Shown piece after piece: positions 45,817 to 54,822 of a stretch of 64,000 bases of DNA. The DNA lies in contig NZ_JAMZMJ010000016.1 in NCBI RefSeq assembly GCF_024714495.1, positions 55,505 through 119,504 on the forward strand, in the 5' to 3' direction. This DNA comes from Marinoscillum pacificum (GTDB taxonomy: Bacteria; Bacteroidota; Bacteroidia; Cytophagales; Cyclobacteriaceae). The position numbers and the translations under genes are program-made. The notes under the pieces were generated by a model, which made no database searches, was not told the DNA's origin, and saw only the letters and a list, made by a program, of their open reading frames with translations. Within the stretch, counting starts at the first letter, position 1. Every line of letters begins with the position of its first letter.

Positions 45817-46182
45817 ATGAGCCGAAATATTTTAGTTGTAGATGACTCTGGGTATTCCAGGGCAACCATCAAAGCCATACTTACAGAGTCTGGATACAAT
45901 GTGATAGGAGAGGCAAAGAATGGAGCTGAAGCTCTCGATCTTATTGTAGAGCTTAAGCCAGACTTGATCACCCTGGATAATATATTGCCCGATATGTCTG
46001 GTATTGAGATATTGAGAGTTCTCAAGGAGCAAAATATTAAAGTAAAGGTGATTATGATTAGTGCCGTTGGTCAGCAATCTGCCATTGAAGAGGGCCTTGG
46101 TTTGGGAGCAAATGCTTATATTATAAAACCATTTACCAGGGAAAAGGTGCTGGAAGAAGTCCAGGCGTCTCTAGGTGTGTAG
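45817..46182 (+). CDS. CheY-like single-domain response regulator (A)
   Basis: 121 aa, receiver domain only. Acidic pocket residues Asp9-Asp10, phospho-acceptor Asp54 in ITLDNILPDMSG, the MISAVGQQ switch strand and the Lys of IIKPFT are present. It is the last gene of the parA-che run, 5 bases after cheR. It closely resembles the receiver at 46957, including the unusual DNILPDM and AVGQQ motifs, so the two are duplicates. Confidence 0.94.
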   Translation: MSRNILVVDDSGYSRATIKAILTESGYNVIGEAKNGAEALDLIVELKPDLITLDNILPDMSGIEILRVLKEQNIKVKVIMISAVGQQSAIEEGLGLGANAYIIKPFTREKVLEEVQASLGV

Positions 46183-46326
46183 AATATGATAAGTTGGGTA
46201 TAGGGGTATTATGCAGGTTGACCCATGTTTTTACTCCATCCAACAGATTATACATTGCTTTGATCGACTAAATATTGATATAAATAACATTTTTAAGAGA
46301 TTGCATTGTAGTAACCAGAATAACCT

Positions 46327-46926
46327 ATGCTTGATAAGTTAAATGAAAACGAGTTGGAAGTAGCGTCAAAGTTGGTCTTTGATGGTATGTCCATGGCGAA
46401 GAAATCCATGGAGATGATTCTTCAGAGTCCTATCACCATGGAGAAGATTGATTGGAGTAACGATGACGTTCCATTGCCAAAATATAAAGATTCAGGTGAT
46501 CAAAGTGTACACGTTATACGTACTAACCTGATAGGTGAACTAAAAGGTACCAGTCACTTGATCTTTAGTGAGGATGAAGTGTCCAAAGTTCTCAATGCTT
46601 GTCTTCCTGGGAATATTGTTAATTCCGATACCCCAGAAAGTAAGATGATGAAAATGGGCTTCCTTACGGAAATGGATAATATGATGGCTGCTGCTGTAAT
46701 TACAGAGTTTTCGAATTTCCTTGGATTGGAGATATATGGGCACGTGCCTTCACTAGAAGTAGTAAAAGGTTCTGATCTAAACTCTTTTATTGATAAAGAA
46801 GTTGGAGAGTTTGATGCAGTTGTGCATTTCAAGGCCAATTTTCATGGAAAGGAATTAGATATTTCTCCGGACTTCATATGGATTTTCCAGGAAGAGTTCG
46901 TTGATAAAATTAAAGATTTGGTTTAG
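46327..46926 (+). CDS. CheC-like CheY-P phosphatase
   Basis: A 199-aa protein of the CheC/CheX/FliY fold. One phosphatase signature is visible: GFLTEMDNMMAAAV has the E-x-x-N pair, and the conserved Pro (GHVP) lies 22 residues after that Asn, exactly the CheC spacing. It lies between two near-identical CheY-like genes, as expected for their dephosphorylating partner. A second protein with the same signature is encoded at 51579. No CheD gene is present. Confidence 0.78.
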   Translation: MLDKLNENELEVASKLVFDGMSMAKKSMEMILQSPITMEKIDWSNDDVPLPKYKDSGDQSVHVIRTNLIGELKGTSHLIFSEDEVSKVLNACLPGNIVNSDTPESKMMKMGFLTEMDNMMAAAVITEFSNFLGLEIYGHVPSLEVVKGSDLNSFIDKEVGEFDAVVHFKANFHGKELDISPDFIWIFQEEFVDKIKDLV

Positions 46927-46956
46927 AGGTTAACTTAAGAATAATTAAAGAAGAAA

Positions 46957-47316
46957 ATGAGTAAGAAAGTTCTAATAGTTGATGATTCGATCTACATGAG
47001 ATCTCTTATCAGAAGTGCTTTGGAAGAAGCTGGTTTAGAAGTAGTAGGAGAGGCTAAAGATGGTGAAACAGCCATTGACCTTGCTCTAGATACTCAGCCA
47101 GACCTTATTACTTTGGATAACATTCTTCCAGACATGATGGGATTTGAAATTCTTAAAGTGTTAAGAGATCAAGGATTAGAATCAAAAGTTATCATGATTA
47201 GTGCTGTAGGTCAGCAAACTGTTGTGAATAAAGGAAAAGAACTCGGAGCATCTGAGTACATTGTGAAACCGTTTACCTCAGAAGCATTAATTGAGGTGGT
47301 AAACAGAGTAATGTAA
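46957..47316 (+). CDS. CheY-like single-domain response regulator (B)
   Basis: 119 aa, receiver only, with Asp9-Asp10, phospho-acceptor Asp54 in ITLDNILPDMMG, the MISAVGQQ strand and the YIVKPFT Lys. It is a duplicate of the receiver at 45817. It precedes the membrane CheA-like kinase by 34 bases, so it may be that kinase's phosphate acceptor. No flagellar genes are seen nearby, so the output is probably gliding or another behaviour. Confidence 0.94.
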   Translation: MSKKVLIVDDSIYMRSLIRSALEEAGLEVVGEAKDGETAIDLALDTQPDLITLDNILPDMMGFEILKVLRDQGLESKVIMISAVGQQTVVNKGKELGASEYIVKPFTSEALIEVVNRVM

Positions 47317-47350
47317 TTACCTTAAAAGCACTAACTAACTCCAATAAAGT

Positions 47351-49978
47351 ATGAAAATACTTTACGATCTGCCGATTCGTATAAAGTTTGCAGTAGTATT
47401 AATACCACTGATCCTAATCATATTGTGTTTTGATTATTTTCAAATCCAGCACAACTATCTTGATTATGGTGACTCCAATCGTCTGAACAAAACCATTAAT
47501 CTGGGAATTGAGATTAACCACGTGGTGCATGAGCTTCAGAAGGAGCGTAGTATTGCTATTGGTTACGTTACCAGTAATGGGCACGAATTTGATGAGCAGA
47601 TTACAAGACAGAGAGACGTTACAGATAGTACACTTAATAGATTTTATGTAGAGCTTCAAAACCCAGACCTTGAAGATGTGCTGGTGAAGCATACCAATGA
47701 CATTGAGTTACTTAAAACTAGCTTTGATGAGATAGACGAAATCAGGAGGAGAGTAGATAAGCTTTCGTTAGATCCATATCAGATTCTTAAGTATTTTTCG
47801 GATATCAATAATGTAGCTCTGAATACAGTTGATCAATTGATTAATGAAACCAGAGACAAGGATGTAGCGCAGCAAGTACATGCTTTGATTTACTTTTTGA
47901 AAGCAAAGGAAAGAGCGAGTATTGAACGCGCTATTGGAACTCAGGCATTTACGCTGAAGGCGATGGATGACGAATTGTATTCGTCATTTACATCATTGGT
48001 AGCGGAACAAAATTCCTATATAGACGCATTTATTGTTATTGCGGATGATGATTCACGTGATACCTACGAACGCTTAGTTGCAGGTCATGATGTAGATGAG
48101 GTTGATCGCCTTAGAAATGTGCTACATACCAGAACCAATTTTGAAGTGGATTCGAATTATTGGTATGAAATGACTACCAATAAAATCAATGCGCTGAAAA
48201 AGGTTGAGGATAGTATCTCCAGTAGGTTACTTGTGACCACTGCAGGCTTGGCGAGCAATGCCTTCAGAAAGTTCTGGACATTCATCGTCGTGGATGTTAT
48301 TATAGGAGTTTTAGCCCTGTGGTTGATGTCGATCATTGTGACTAACCTGTTAAGTAACGTGAAGTTATTGGAAGAATATGCGGTTCGTTTCTCAAAAGGA
48401 GACTTTACAAGGCGCGTAGTAATTCCTACCAAAGATGAGATTGGACACTATGCACATACGTTCAACGTAATGGCGGGTGAAATTGTCAAATCTCACAATA
48501 TTCTCAGGAAGGAGCGGGATAAGGCCAAGTTCCTTTACAACAACATCTATCGCGTGGCGATGATGGTCTTCCAAAATATTCATCAGGGAATTTTCCTATT
48601 GGATAAAAACCAAAAGATGAGTAAGCTCTACTCCAAATCAATGGAGAAGATTTTTGGCGTTAATAAGATTGCTGGAGAAAACTTCTCCAATTTTATGCGT
48701 CCATTGATCATTCCAAGAGATTTGGAAGCTTTGGAGATGTTTATGAGACACTTGTTCAATGAAGACATGGATGAAGACGTGGTTAACCAGTTGAATCCAA
48801 TTGAGCAAGTAAAAATTTATAGTGAAAAAGAAGGTCTTGTTACCACCAAATACATTCGAGTGAACTTTACTCGTATTTGGAGAAAAGACAAGATTGCCAA
48901 TATTATGGTGACGGTTTCTGATGAAACAGAAGCAGTATTGTTACAAAAACACCTGGAAGAAGCAGAGAAGAAGAAGAAGCAGGAGACAGAACAAGTTCTT
49001 AGTATTCTTAAAATCGATCCTTCTCTTATTCGTGGATTCCTTCACAATGCTAAACGCACACTTCGTAGTATTTCTGAGAGATATGAAACTGATCGTGATG
49101 GTAACTTCAAAGAGCTATTACAATTCACTTTTGAGACTATTCATAATCTAAAAGGGAATGCTGTGGTGATTGGATTGGATATCATGAGTCAGAAGTTTCA
49201 TGAGGTGGAAGAATCTATCGCTGAGTTGAAAGACAAAGAGGTGAAAGGAAAAGACTTCCTGACTATTCTTTATGAGATTGATGATGCGGATAAGATGATT
49301 GACGACATGAGCTCAATGCTTAGAAAAGTCGCTGACATTTATCGCAAATACCCATCAGGAGGTCATGTGGTTTCTAATATCATGCTAATCGATTCTTTGG
49401 AGCGAGCAGTGAAAGTACTTTCTGAAAAAATGGAGAAACAAGTTGATTTCTTCTTTAAGAATGAGGGTAATTTGGTGCTGCCAAATGAGAAAATTGACAC
49501 TTTCCGAGATATCATGGTTCAATTGATAAGAAACTCGATGAGACATGGTATTGAGGATAAGGCTATCCGTTCAGAAGAAGGTAAGATGTCAAGAGGAAGT
49601 ATTACGATTGATCTAAATCAGCCGGAAGATACTTTGTTGGAGGTTACTTACAAAGATGACGGTAAAGGTCTTGATATAGAAAACATTAAAAAGCATGCTA
49701 TTGAAGTAGGTGTCGTAAGCGACTTTGAAGCTGAAAAATTGGATGAGCAAGGAATCATTGATCTTATCTACAAAGAAGGCTTCTCAACTGCGGAGGAAAT
49801 AGACGAACATGCAGGTAGAGGACAAGGCATGAATCTCGTGAAGAATCTCATTGAGGGAATGTCAGGAACGTTCGAGACCAGTTTTGAAACTGGTAAGTAT
49901 TTTCAGTTGATTATTAAGCTACCTGTGAGTGGTAGCATGAAAGAAGAACCAGAACTAGATGAGACTGCTAATAGTTGA
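47351..49978 (+). CDS. Transmembrane CheA-like kinase: NIT-HAMP-PAS-HPt-HATPase
   Basis: An 875-aa composite protein. TM1 is at about 13-30. A periplasmic four-helix NIT (nitrate/nitrite-sensing type) domain spans about 45-300, with the hallmark VVHELQKERSIAIGYVTSNG. TM2 is at about 309-331, HAMP to about 385, then a PAS-like domain (about 395-530). An HPt domain follows with His598 in HNLKGNAVVIGL, then a CheA-type ATPase (LIRNSMRHGIE, DDGKGLDIENIKKHAIE, YKEGFSTAEEIDEHAGRGQGMNLV). It has no CheW domain and no HisKA domain. It therefore looks like a receptor and CheA fused in one chain. The last 20 bases overlap a receiver gene, a likely partner. Confidence 0.88.
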   Translation: MKILYDLPIRIKFAVVLIPLILIILCFDYFQIQHNYLDYGDSNRLNKTINLGIEINHVVHELQKERSIAIGYVTSNGHEFDEQITRQRDVTDSTLNRFYVELQNPDLEDVLVKHTNDIELLKTSFDEIDEIRRRVDKLSLDPYQILKYFSDINNVALNTVDQLINETRDKDVAQQVHALIYFLKAKERASIERAIGTQAFTLKAMDDELYSSFTSLVAEQNSYIDAFIVIADDDSRDTYERLVAGHDVDEVDRLRNVLHTRTNFEVDSNYWYEMTTNKINALKKVEDSISSRLLVTTAGLASNAFRKFWTFIVVDVIIGVLALWLMSIIVTNLLSNVKLLEEYAVRFSKGDFTRRVVIPTKDEIGHYAHTFNVMAGEIVKSHNILRKERDKAKFLYNNIYRVAMMVFQNIHQGIFLLDKNQKMSKLYSKSMEKIFGVNKIAGENFSNFMRPLIIPRDLEALEMFMRHLFNEDMDEDVVNQLNPIEQVKIYSEKEGLVTTKYIRVNFTRIWRKDKIANIMVTVSDETEAVLLQKHLEEAEKKKKQETEQVLSILKIDPSLIRGFLHNAKRTLRSISERYETDRDGNFKELLQFTFETIHNLKGNAVVIGLDIMSQKFHEVEESIAELKDKEVKGKDFLTILYEIDDADKMIDDMSSMLRKVADIYRKYPSGGHVVSNIMLIDSLERAVKVLSEKMEKQVDFFFKNEGNLVLPNEKIDTFRDIMVQLIRNSMRHGIEDKAIRSEEGKMSRGSITIDLNQPEDTLLEVTYKDDGKGLDIENIKKHAIEVGVVSDFEAEKLDEQGIIDLIYKEGFSTAEEIDEHAGRGQGMNLVKNLIEGMSGTFETSFETGKYFQLIIKLPVSGSMKEEPELDETANS

Positions 49979-50330
49979 TGACTCGTCCATAATGAGGCGA
50001 ATTATTGAAAAGAATCTCAAAGATTACGATATTGAGATTATTGGTACGGCTCCGGATGGTCATAAGGCTCTCGAAATCGTAAAAGAAAAGAAGCCAGATG
50101 TGATCACTTTGGACATTACCATGCCTGGAATGGATGGCTTAGCATGTCTTGATGAGATTATGGTAGTGCATCCCGCTGCAAAGGTGATGATAATAACTGC
50201 ATTATCTGATAAGCTTACAGGTCTAAGAGCACTGGATAAAGGTGCTAGGGGATTCTTGTATAAACCAGTTAATGCGGATGATTTAGCAAACGCATTTGAC
50301 CGATTATTGAAGCGAAATGAAAACAAGTAA
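49959..50330 (+). CDS. Single-domain response regulator (C)
   Basis: A 123-aa receiver with Asp7-Asp8, phospho-acceptor Asp52 in ITLDITMPGMDG, the ITALSD switch strand and the LYKPV Lys. It begins inside the last codons of the transmembrane CheA-like kinase, so both are made from one message and probably form a cognate pair. It differs from the two DNILPDM receivers of the locus. It overlaps the CheX-like gene by 14 bases. Confidence 0.94.
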   Translation: MRLLIVDDSSIMRRIIEKNLKDYDIEIIGTAPDGHKALEIVKEKKPDVITLDITMPGMDGLACLDEIMVVHPAAKVMIITALSDKLTGLRALDKGARGFLYKPVNADDLANAFDRLLKRNENK

Positions 50331-50784
50331 AGCGGAATTTGATGCGACCTGTAGTTTATTCATCAATTCAGTAAATAATTACTTTAGACACCTTACTGAA
50401 ATTGATTCTGAACTAAATGTGCCGTATATTAAGCAGTCTGAAGGCTTGGTGCTGAAGGATTACACTGGTATGATCGGTATATCAGGTAATAGAAAAGGCT
50501 TTGTTTACATTTCTGCGGATCGTCACATGTATGAAGATTTAATTAAGATCTTCATAGGAATAGATGATCCTTCAGATGAAGATATCCTGGATATGGCTGG
50601 AGAAATCTCCAACGTAGTTGCAGGAAATGTGAGAGCAAACCTGGGAGCAAATTTTATGATTTCTGTTCCAGTAGTATTTCAGGGCATGCCTTCTCAATTA
50701 AAGATACCTAGTGACGTATCCATTTATGTTATTCCAATCGTTTGGAATAATCATGAAGCATACGTAGTTATTGGATTACAATAG
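50317..50784 (+). CDS. CheX-like phosphatase
   Basis: A 155-aa protein of the CheX/CheC fold. The catalytic E-x-x-N is in MAGEISNVVAGNVRANLG, and the family-typical strand RKGFVYISAD precedes it. Such proteins dephosphorylate CheY-type regulators. The overlap with the adjacent receiver gene and its kinase suggests it resets that pathway. Confidence 0.8.
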   Translation: MKTSKAEFDATCSLFINSVNNYFRHLTEIDSELNVPYIKQSEGLVLKDYTGMIGISGNRKGFVYISADRHMYEDLIKIFIGIDDPSDEDILDMAGEISNVVAGNVRANLGANFMISVPVVFQGMPSQLKIPSDVSIYVIPIVWNNHEAYVVIGLQ

Positions 50785-50787
50785 TAT

Positions 50788-51567
50788 ATGAAACCACAGG
50801 AACCTACATATTTCAACCTGGGCATAGGCGAAGACGAGACTCAACGAAATTATTTTTCGTTGTTTCCTGAAGAGCTAATGGCCAGTGTTATAGAATCATT
50901 CGTGATCAATAAACCAATGATCGGCAAAGCGGGTGGTGATGGTTTCTGGGTACACCAGGATGGAGAGCACTTATATATTGTTCTTTTTGATTGCATGGGG
51001 CATGGACACTTGGCGAGTATGATGACTCGTGTTTACACACAATCATTACAAAAAATCGTTCAGGAAGAAGATATTAAAGATCCAGGTACTATTCTTAGAT
51101 ACCTCCATCATAAGATTGGGACTAAGTTTAAAAAGCGTGAGAACCTTCAGGTTGGAACAGGTGCAGATGTAGGTGTACTAAAGATCAACCTTGAAATACG
51201 TAAAATTGAGTACGCTGGAGCAAAAACAGACTTGTTTCATGTGCAAGGTGGTAAGTTGGAAGTTATTAAAGCAGATCGCATGCAAATAGGCGAGATGTGG
51301 GAATACCCTCACCACTACAATACACGTAATGTGCCATTGACAGATGGTGTAAAGTCCAACTTCTATTTATCTAGTGACGGATTCAAAGACTTGATGGGTG
51401 GTACTGATGGCAAGAAGCTGGGCAAGAAACAAATGAACGACATCATAGAAGGTCAGTACGGCAAAAGCATGATGGAGCAAAAAGAAGACATTCTTAAGTT
51501 TATGCAAGAATGGAGTGGCTCACATATGTTAGTTGACGATGTGCTGATTGTAGGATGTGCTCTTTAA
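50788..51567 (+). CDS. SpoIIE/PP2C-type serine/threonine phosphatase
   Basis: A 259-aa cytoplasmic phosphatase. Metal-binding Asp residues are visible in GGDGFWVH, LFDCMGHGHLASMM, YLSSDGFKDLMGG and MLVDDVLIVG, the order found in SpoIIE domains. Such enzymes act on phosphoserine in partner-switch proteins (SpoIIAA-like or SiaC-like). It follows the CheX-like gene by 3 bases. The nearest candidate substrate is the SiaC-family protein at 39374 (inference). Confidence 0.9.
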   Translation: MKPQEPTYFNLGIGEDETQRNYFSLFPEELMASVIESFVINKPMIGKAGGDGFWVHQDGEHLYIVLFDCMGHGHLASMMTRVYTQSLQKIVQEEDIKDPGTILRYLHHKIGTKFKKRENLQVGTGADVGVLKINLEIRKIEYAGAKTDLFHVQGGKLEVIKADRMQIGEMWEYPHHYNTRNVPLTDGVKSNFYLSSDGFKDLMGGTDGKKLGKKQMNDIIEGQYGKSMMEQKEDILKFMQEWSGSHMLVDDVLIVGCAL

Positions 51568-51578
51568 GGGGCTAATTC

Positions 51579-52229
51579 TTATTCCGTTGTATTCAGACGG
51601 AGAATATCCAAAAAGTTTTGATCCAGTATCCATATGAAATATGGAGATACATTGACAGCAACACCTTTCAGTACAGAGGATACGTGGAATGCCGTTTTGT
51701 AGATTTTATTTTCTTTTTCGAAGTACTCGTTTATTTGATTACACGGTATAATCTGGATTTGAGGAACTTTTAACTCCAGTTGTACACCTAAGTACTCAGA
51801 AATCTCTTTCATTGAGAGTGCCGCGATTACATTCTCTATCTCCGACATAAAGCCGTGCTTCATCAACTTATTTTCTGTACGCTTGTCTGACTTGAACTCT
51901 TCTGGTAAACAGACAGAATTAATAAGATCTACTTCGTGATCGAGAATGATGAAGTAGAAAGCACCTCTAATGTCACCACTAAATACCAGCTTCACGAGGT
52001 GTGCTTTAAATCTTCCAAGCAGATCCAGGTCAGGAAAAGTATCAACGTCACCAGTGTTGAAGTCAACATGAGATGCATCTACGCGAATCTTTAGCATCTT
52101 AGCCATAGAGTCTACAGCTTTAACCAAAGCATTATTCACCAGCTCTGAAACTAGTTCATATTGTTCTTCTGTAAGTCTGTTGTTAAATGTCGTTGACAAT
52201 TGATCTCGCTTGCTTTTTAAATCAGGCAA
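51579..52229 (-). CDS. CheC-like phosphatase, minus strand
   Basis: A 216-aa paralogue of the CheC-like protein at 46327. GFMSEIENVIAALSMKEI carries the E-x-x-N pair, and the Pro of LKVP follows 22 residues later, the same spacing. Both proteins also share the VSPYFIWIL-type C-terminal strand. It is transcribed against the rest of the locus and ends 11 bases from the convergent phosphatase gene. Confidence 0.75.
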   Translation of the reverse strand: MPDLKSKRDQLSTTFNNRLTEEQYELVSELVNNALVKAVDSMAKMLKIRVDASHVDFNTGDVDTFPDLDLLGRFKAHLVKLVFSGDIRGAFYFIILDHEVDLINSVCLPEEFKSDKRTENKLMKHGFMSEIENVIAALSMKEISEYLGVQLELKVPQIQIIPCNQINEYFEKENKIYKTAFHVSSVLKGVAVNVSPYFIWILDQNFLDILRLNTTE

Positions 52230-52278
52230 AGATACTACACTCTTAATGTTCTTTGCGCTTAATTAAAAACGAAATAAA

Positions 52279-52308
52279 AAAGGTCTTTGTTCAACACAAA
52301 GACCTTTT
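52279..52308 (-). terminator. Intrinsic terminator after accC
   Basis: AAAAGGTCTTTGT pairs with ACAAAGACCTTTT over 12-13 bases around a five-base loop, with a T-run on the minus strand. It lies 25 bases past the accC stop and ends the lipid-synthesis operon. Confidence 0.9.
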
Positions 52309-52332
52309 CGATTAAATGCTTATTCTATCGAT

Positions 52333-53676
52333 TTACAGATCAGAAAAATCGAATGTATCCAGGAATTTAGTCGTGAACTGACCAGACTTAAATGTTGGAT
52401 CATCCATTAATTTGATATGGAATGGAATTGTTGTTTTAATTCCTTCGATGACCATTTCCTGAAGAGCACGTTTCATACGAACGATAGCTTCTTCTCTAGA
52501 CTGACCGCTTACGATAAGTTTAGCGATCATAGAATCATAGAATGGAGGAATAACATAACCAGCGTAAACGTGGCTATCTACTCTCACTCCATGACCACCA
52601 GGGAAATGAAGGTTAGTTATTTTACCAGGGCTTGGTCTGAAACCATTAGCCGGATCTTCTGCATTGATTCTACACTCAATAGAGTGCAGTTGTGGATAGT
52701 AGTTTCTTCCAGATACCTCTACACCTGCAGCAACTTTGATTTGTTCTTTGATCAAGTCAAAATCAGTTACTTCTTCGGTGATAGGGTGCTCTACCTGGAT
52801 ACGTGTGTTCATCTCCATGAAGAAGAAGTCACCGTGCTTGTCTACAAGGAATTCTACTGTTCCAGCACCTTCATAATTGATAGCCTCAGCTCCTTTAATA
52901 GCTGCTTGACCCATTTTCTCACGAAGTTCCTGAGAAACAATTGGTGAAGGAGTTTCCTCCACTAATTTCTGGTGTCTTCTCTGGATAGAACAATCTCTTT
53001 CAGAAAGGTGACATGCACGTCCACGGCTATCGCCTACTACCTGGATTTCAATGTGACGAGGCTCCTCAACAAATTTCTCTAGGTATAGACCATCGTTACC
53101 GAATGAAGCTGCTGATTCCTGACGAGCATCATCCCAAGCTTTCTTGAAACCACTTTCATCATTTACAAGGCGCATACCTTTACCACCACCACCGGCAGTA
53201 GCTTTAAGCATGATTGGATAGCCAGCTTCTTTAGCTATCTTCATTCCTTGCTCTACAGATTCTAAAAGTCCATCAGAACCAGGGATGGTTGGTACGCCAG
53301 CCGCTTGCATAGTTGCTTTAGCTGTTGCCTTGTCTCCCATAGAGTTAATCATGTCTGCACTTGCTCCAATGAACTTGATGCCATACTCCTCACACACTTT
53401 TGAGAACTCAGCGTTCTCAGCCAGGAAACCATATCCTGGGTGAATAGCATCTGCATTGGTGATTTCTGCTGCAGAAATGATCTGAGGGATCTTTAAATAA
53501 GAATCTTTACTTGCTGGAGGTCCTATACAAACTGCTTCATCGGCAAATCTCACGTGAAGACTATCCGCATCTGCTGTAGAGTAAACCGCTACAGTTTTGA
53601 TGCCCATTTCTTTACACGTACGAATTACTCGTAAAGCAATCTCACCTCTGTTTGCTATGAGTATTTTTTTGAACAC
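52333..53676 (-). CDS. accC: Acetyl-CoA carboxylase biotin carboxylase subunit
   Basis: ATP-dependent carboxylation of the biotin on AccB, the first step of fatty acid synthesis. The 447-aa length is normal. It shows [32 protein letters not shown], the glycine-rich ATP-grasp loop [45 protein letters not shown] and [15 protein letters not shown]. It follows accB by 13 bases. Confidence 0.97.
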   Translation of the reverse strand: MFKKILIANRGEIALRVIRTCKEMGIKTVAVYSTADADSLHVRFADEAVCIGPPASKDSYLKIPQIISAAEITNADAIHPGYGFLAENAEFSKVCEEYGIKFIGASADMINSMGDKATAKATMQAAGVPTIPGSDGLLESVEQGMKIAKEAGYPIMLKATAGGGGKGMRLVNDESGFKKAWDDARQESAASFGNDGLYLEKFVEEPRHIEIQVVGDSRGRACHLSERDCSIQRRHQKLVEETPSPIVSQELREKMGQAAIKGAEAINYEGAGTVEFLVDKHGDFFFMEMNTRIQVEHPITEEVTDFDLIKEQIKVAAGVEVSGRNYYPQLHSIECRINAEDPANGFRPSPGKITNLHFPGGHGVRVDSHVYAGYVIPPFYDSMIAKLIVSGQSREEAIVRMKRALQEMVIEGIKTTIPFHIKLMDDPTFKSGQFTTKFLDTFDFSDL

Positions 53677-53689
53677 GATGTATGGTTAT

Positions 53690-54172
53690 TTAAGATGGAT
53701 CAACTAAAAATAGAGGTTGGTCGTACTCAACAGGCTGAGCATTTTCTACCAATACTTTTACGATTTTTCCTGAAACTTCAGATTCGATTTCGTTGAAAAG
53801 TTTCATTGCCTCAATAATACATACCGCATCTCCTTTGCTGATAGAATCACCTACGCTAGCGAATGGAGCTGACTCAGGATTGGATGATCTATAGAACGTA
53901 CCAATCATTGGAGATTTAATAGTGATCAAATTAGCATCGTTTGATGCTGCTGGAGCTGGAGCCGCCGGAGCTTCTGCTGCTGGAACCGGAGCTGCCGCAG
54001 CTGGGGTAGGAGCTGGAGCCGGAGCCGCTGCTACAGGTGCCGGAGCACTAACAGTTACCTGCTGAGATGCTCTTTTTACACTGATTTTAAACTCTTCAGT
54101 TTCAATGTTAACTTCATCAAGTCCAGAACCTGAAATGAAATCTATTAAATCACGAATTTCTTTTGCTTTCAT
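53690..54172 (-). CDS. accB: Acetyl-CoA carboxylase biotin carboxyl carrier protein
   Basis: Carries the biotin between the two half-reactions of acetyl-CoA carboxylase. The 160-aa protein has an N-terminal helix-strand, an Ala/Pro-rich swinging linker (about 42-76) and the biotinyl domain with the modified Lys124 in [10 protein letters not shown]. The PSMIGTFYR-type motif appears as [15 protein letters not shown]. It lies directly upstream of accC. Confidence 0.97.
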   Translation of the reverse strand: MKAKEIRDLIDFISGSGLDEVNIETEEFKISVKRASQQVTVSAPAPVAAAPAPAPTPAAAAPVPAAEAPAAPAPAASNDANLITIKSPMIGTFYRSSNPESAPFASVGDSISKGDAVCIIEAMKLFNEIESEVSGKIVKVLVENAQPVEYDQPLFLVDPS

Positions 54173-54243
54173 GCTTTAGCTTTTTTGTTGTCTATTATAA
54201 GGCAGTGAGCGGCCTTACATATTCAAAATAAAGGTAATTATTT

Positions 54244-54807
54244 TTATTTTACTCGCTCTACGTAAGATTTGGTCTCAGTATTTACCTTGATGATCTCGTC
54301 CTGATCGATAAACAAAGGAACCTGAATGGTAGCGCCAGTTTCTAATTCAGCCGGTTTAGTAGCGTTTGTAGCAGTATCTCCTTTAAGCCCAGGCTCAGTG
54401 TACACCACTTGCATTACTACATGCTGAGGAAGTTCAACTCCTAAGATTTTTTCTTCTTCTGCGTGAACAATTACTTCTACATCCTGTCCATCTTTTAAGA
54501 ATTCAGGTGCATTGATTAAGTGCTCTTGTACAGGGAATTGTTCGAATGTGTTGCTATCCATAAAGTGATAGCCCAAATCGTCTTTATAGAGGAATTGGTA
54601 AGCTCTTCTTTCTACTCTTGCAGTGTTCACTTTGTGACCAGCTGAGAAAGTATTGTCGATTACTCTACCTGTAGTAAGACTTTTGAGTTTGGTTCTTACG
54701 AAAGCAGGACCTTTTCCTGGTTTCACATGTTGAAACTCCACAATTGTGAAAAGGTCATGGTTGAACTCAATCACAAGACCGTTTCTAAAATCTGCAGTTG
54801 TTGCCAT
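54244..54807 (-). CDS. efp: Translation elongation factor P
   Basis: Rescues ribosomes stalled at proline runs. The 187-aa protein has the three-domain length and the tip lysine Lys32 in VKPGKGPAF, with TKLKSLTTGRVIDNTF after it. The lysine-tip modification genes (epmA/B) are not in the window. It lies between fabH and accB on the minus strand. The proline-rich products of neighbours (accB linker, NuoI tail, ParP-like linker) are possible clients. Confidence 0.96.
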   Translation of the reverse strand: MATTADFRNGLVIEFNHDLFTIVEFQHVKPGKGPAFVRTKLKSLTTGRVIDNTFSAGHKVNTARVERRAYQFLYKDDLGYHFMDSNTFEQFPVQEHLINAPEFLKDGQDVEVIVHAEEEKILGVELPQHVVMQVVYTEPGLKGDTATNATKPAELETGATIQVPLFIDQDEIIKVNTETKSYVERVK

Positions 54808-54822
54808 GATTTATAAAGAGGT

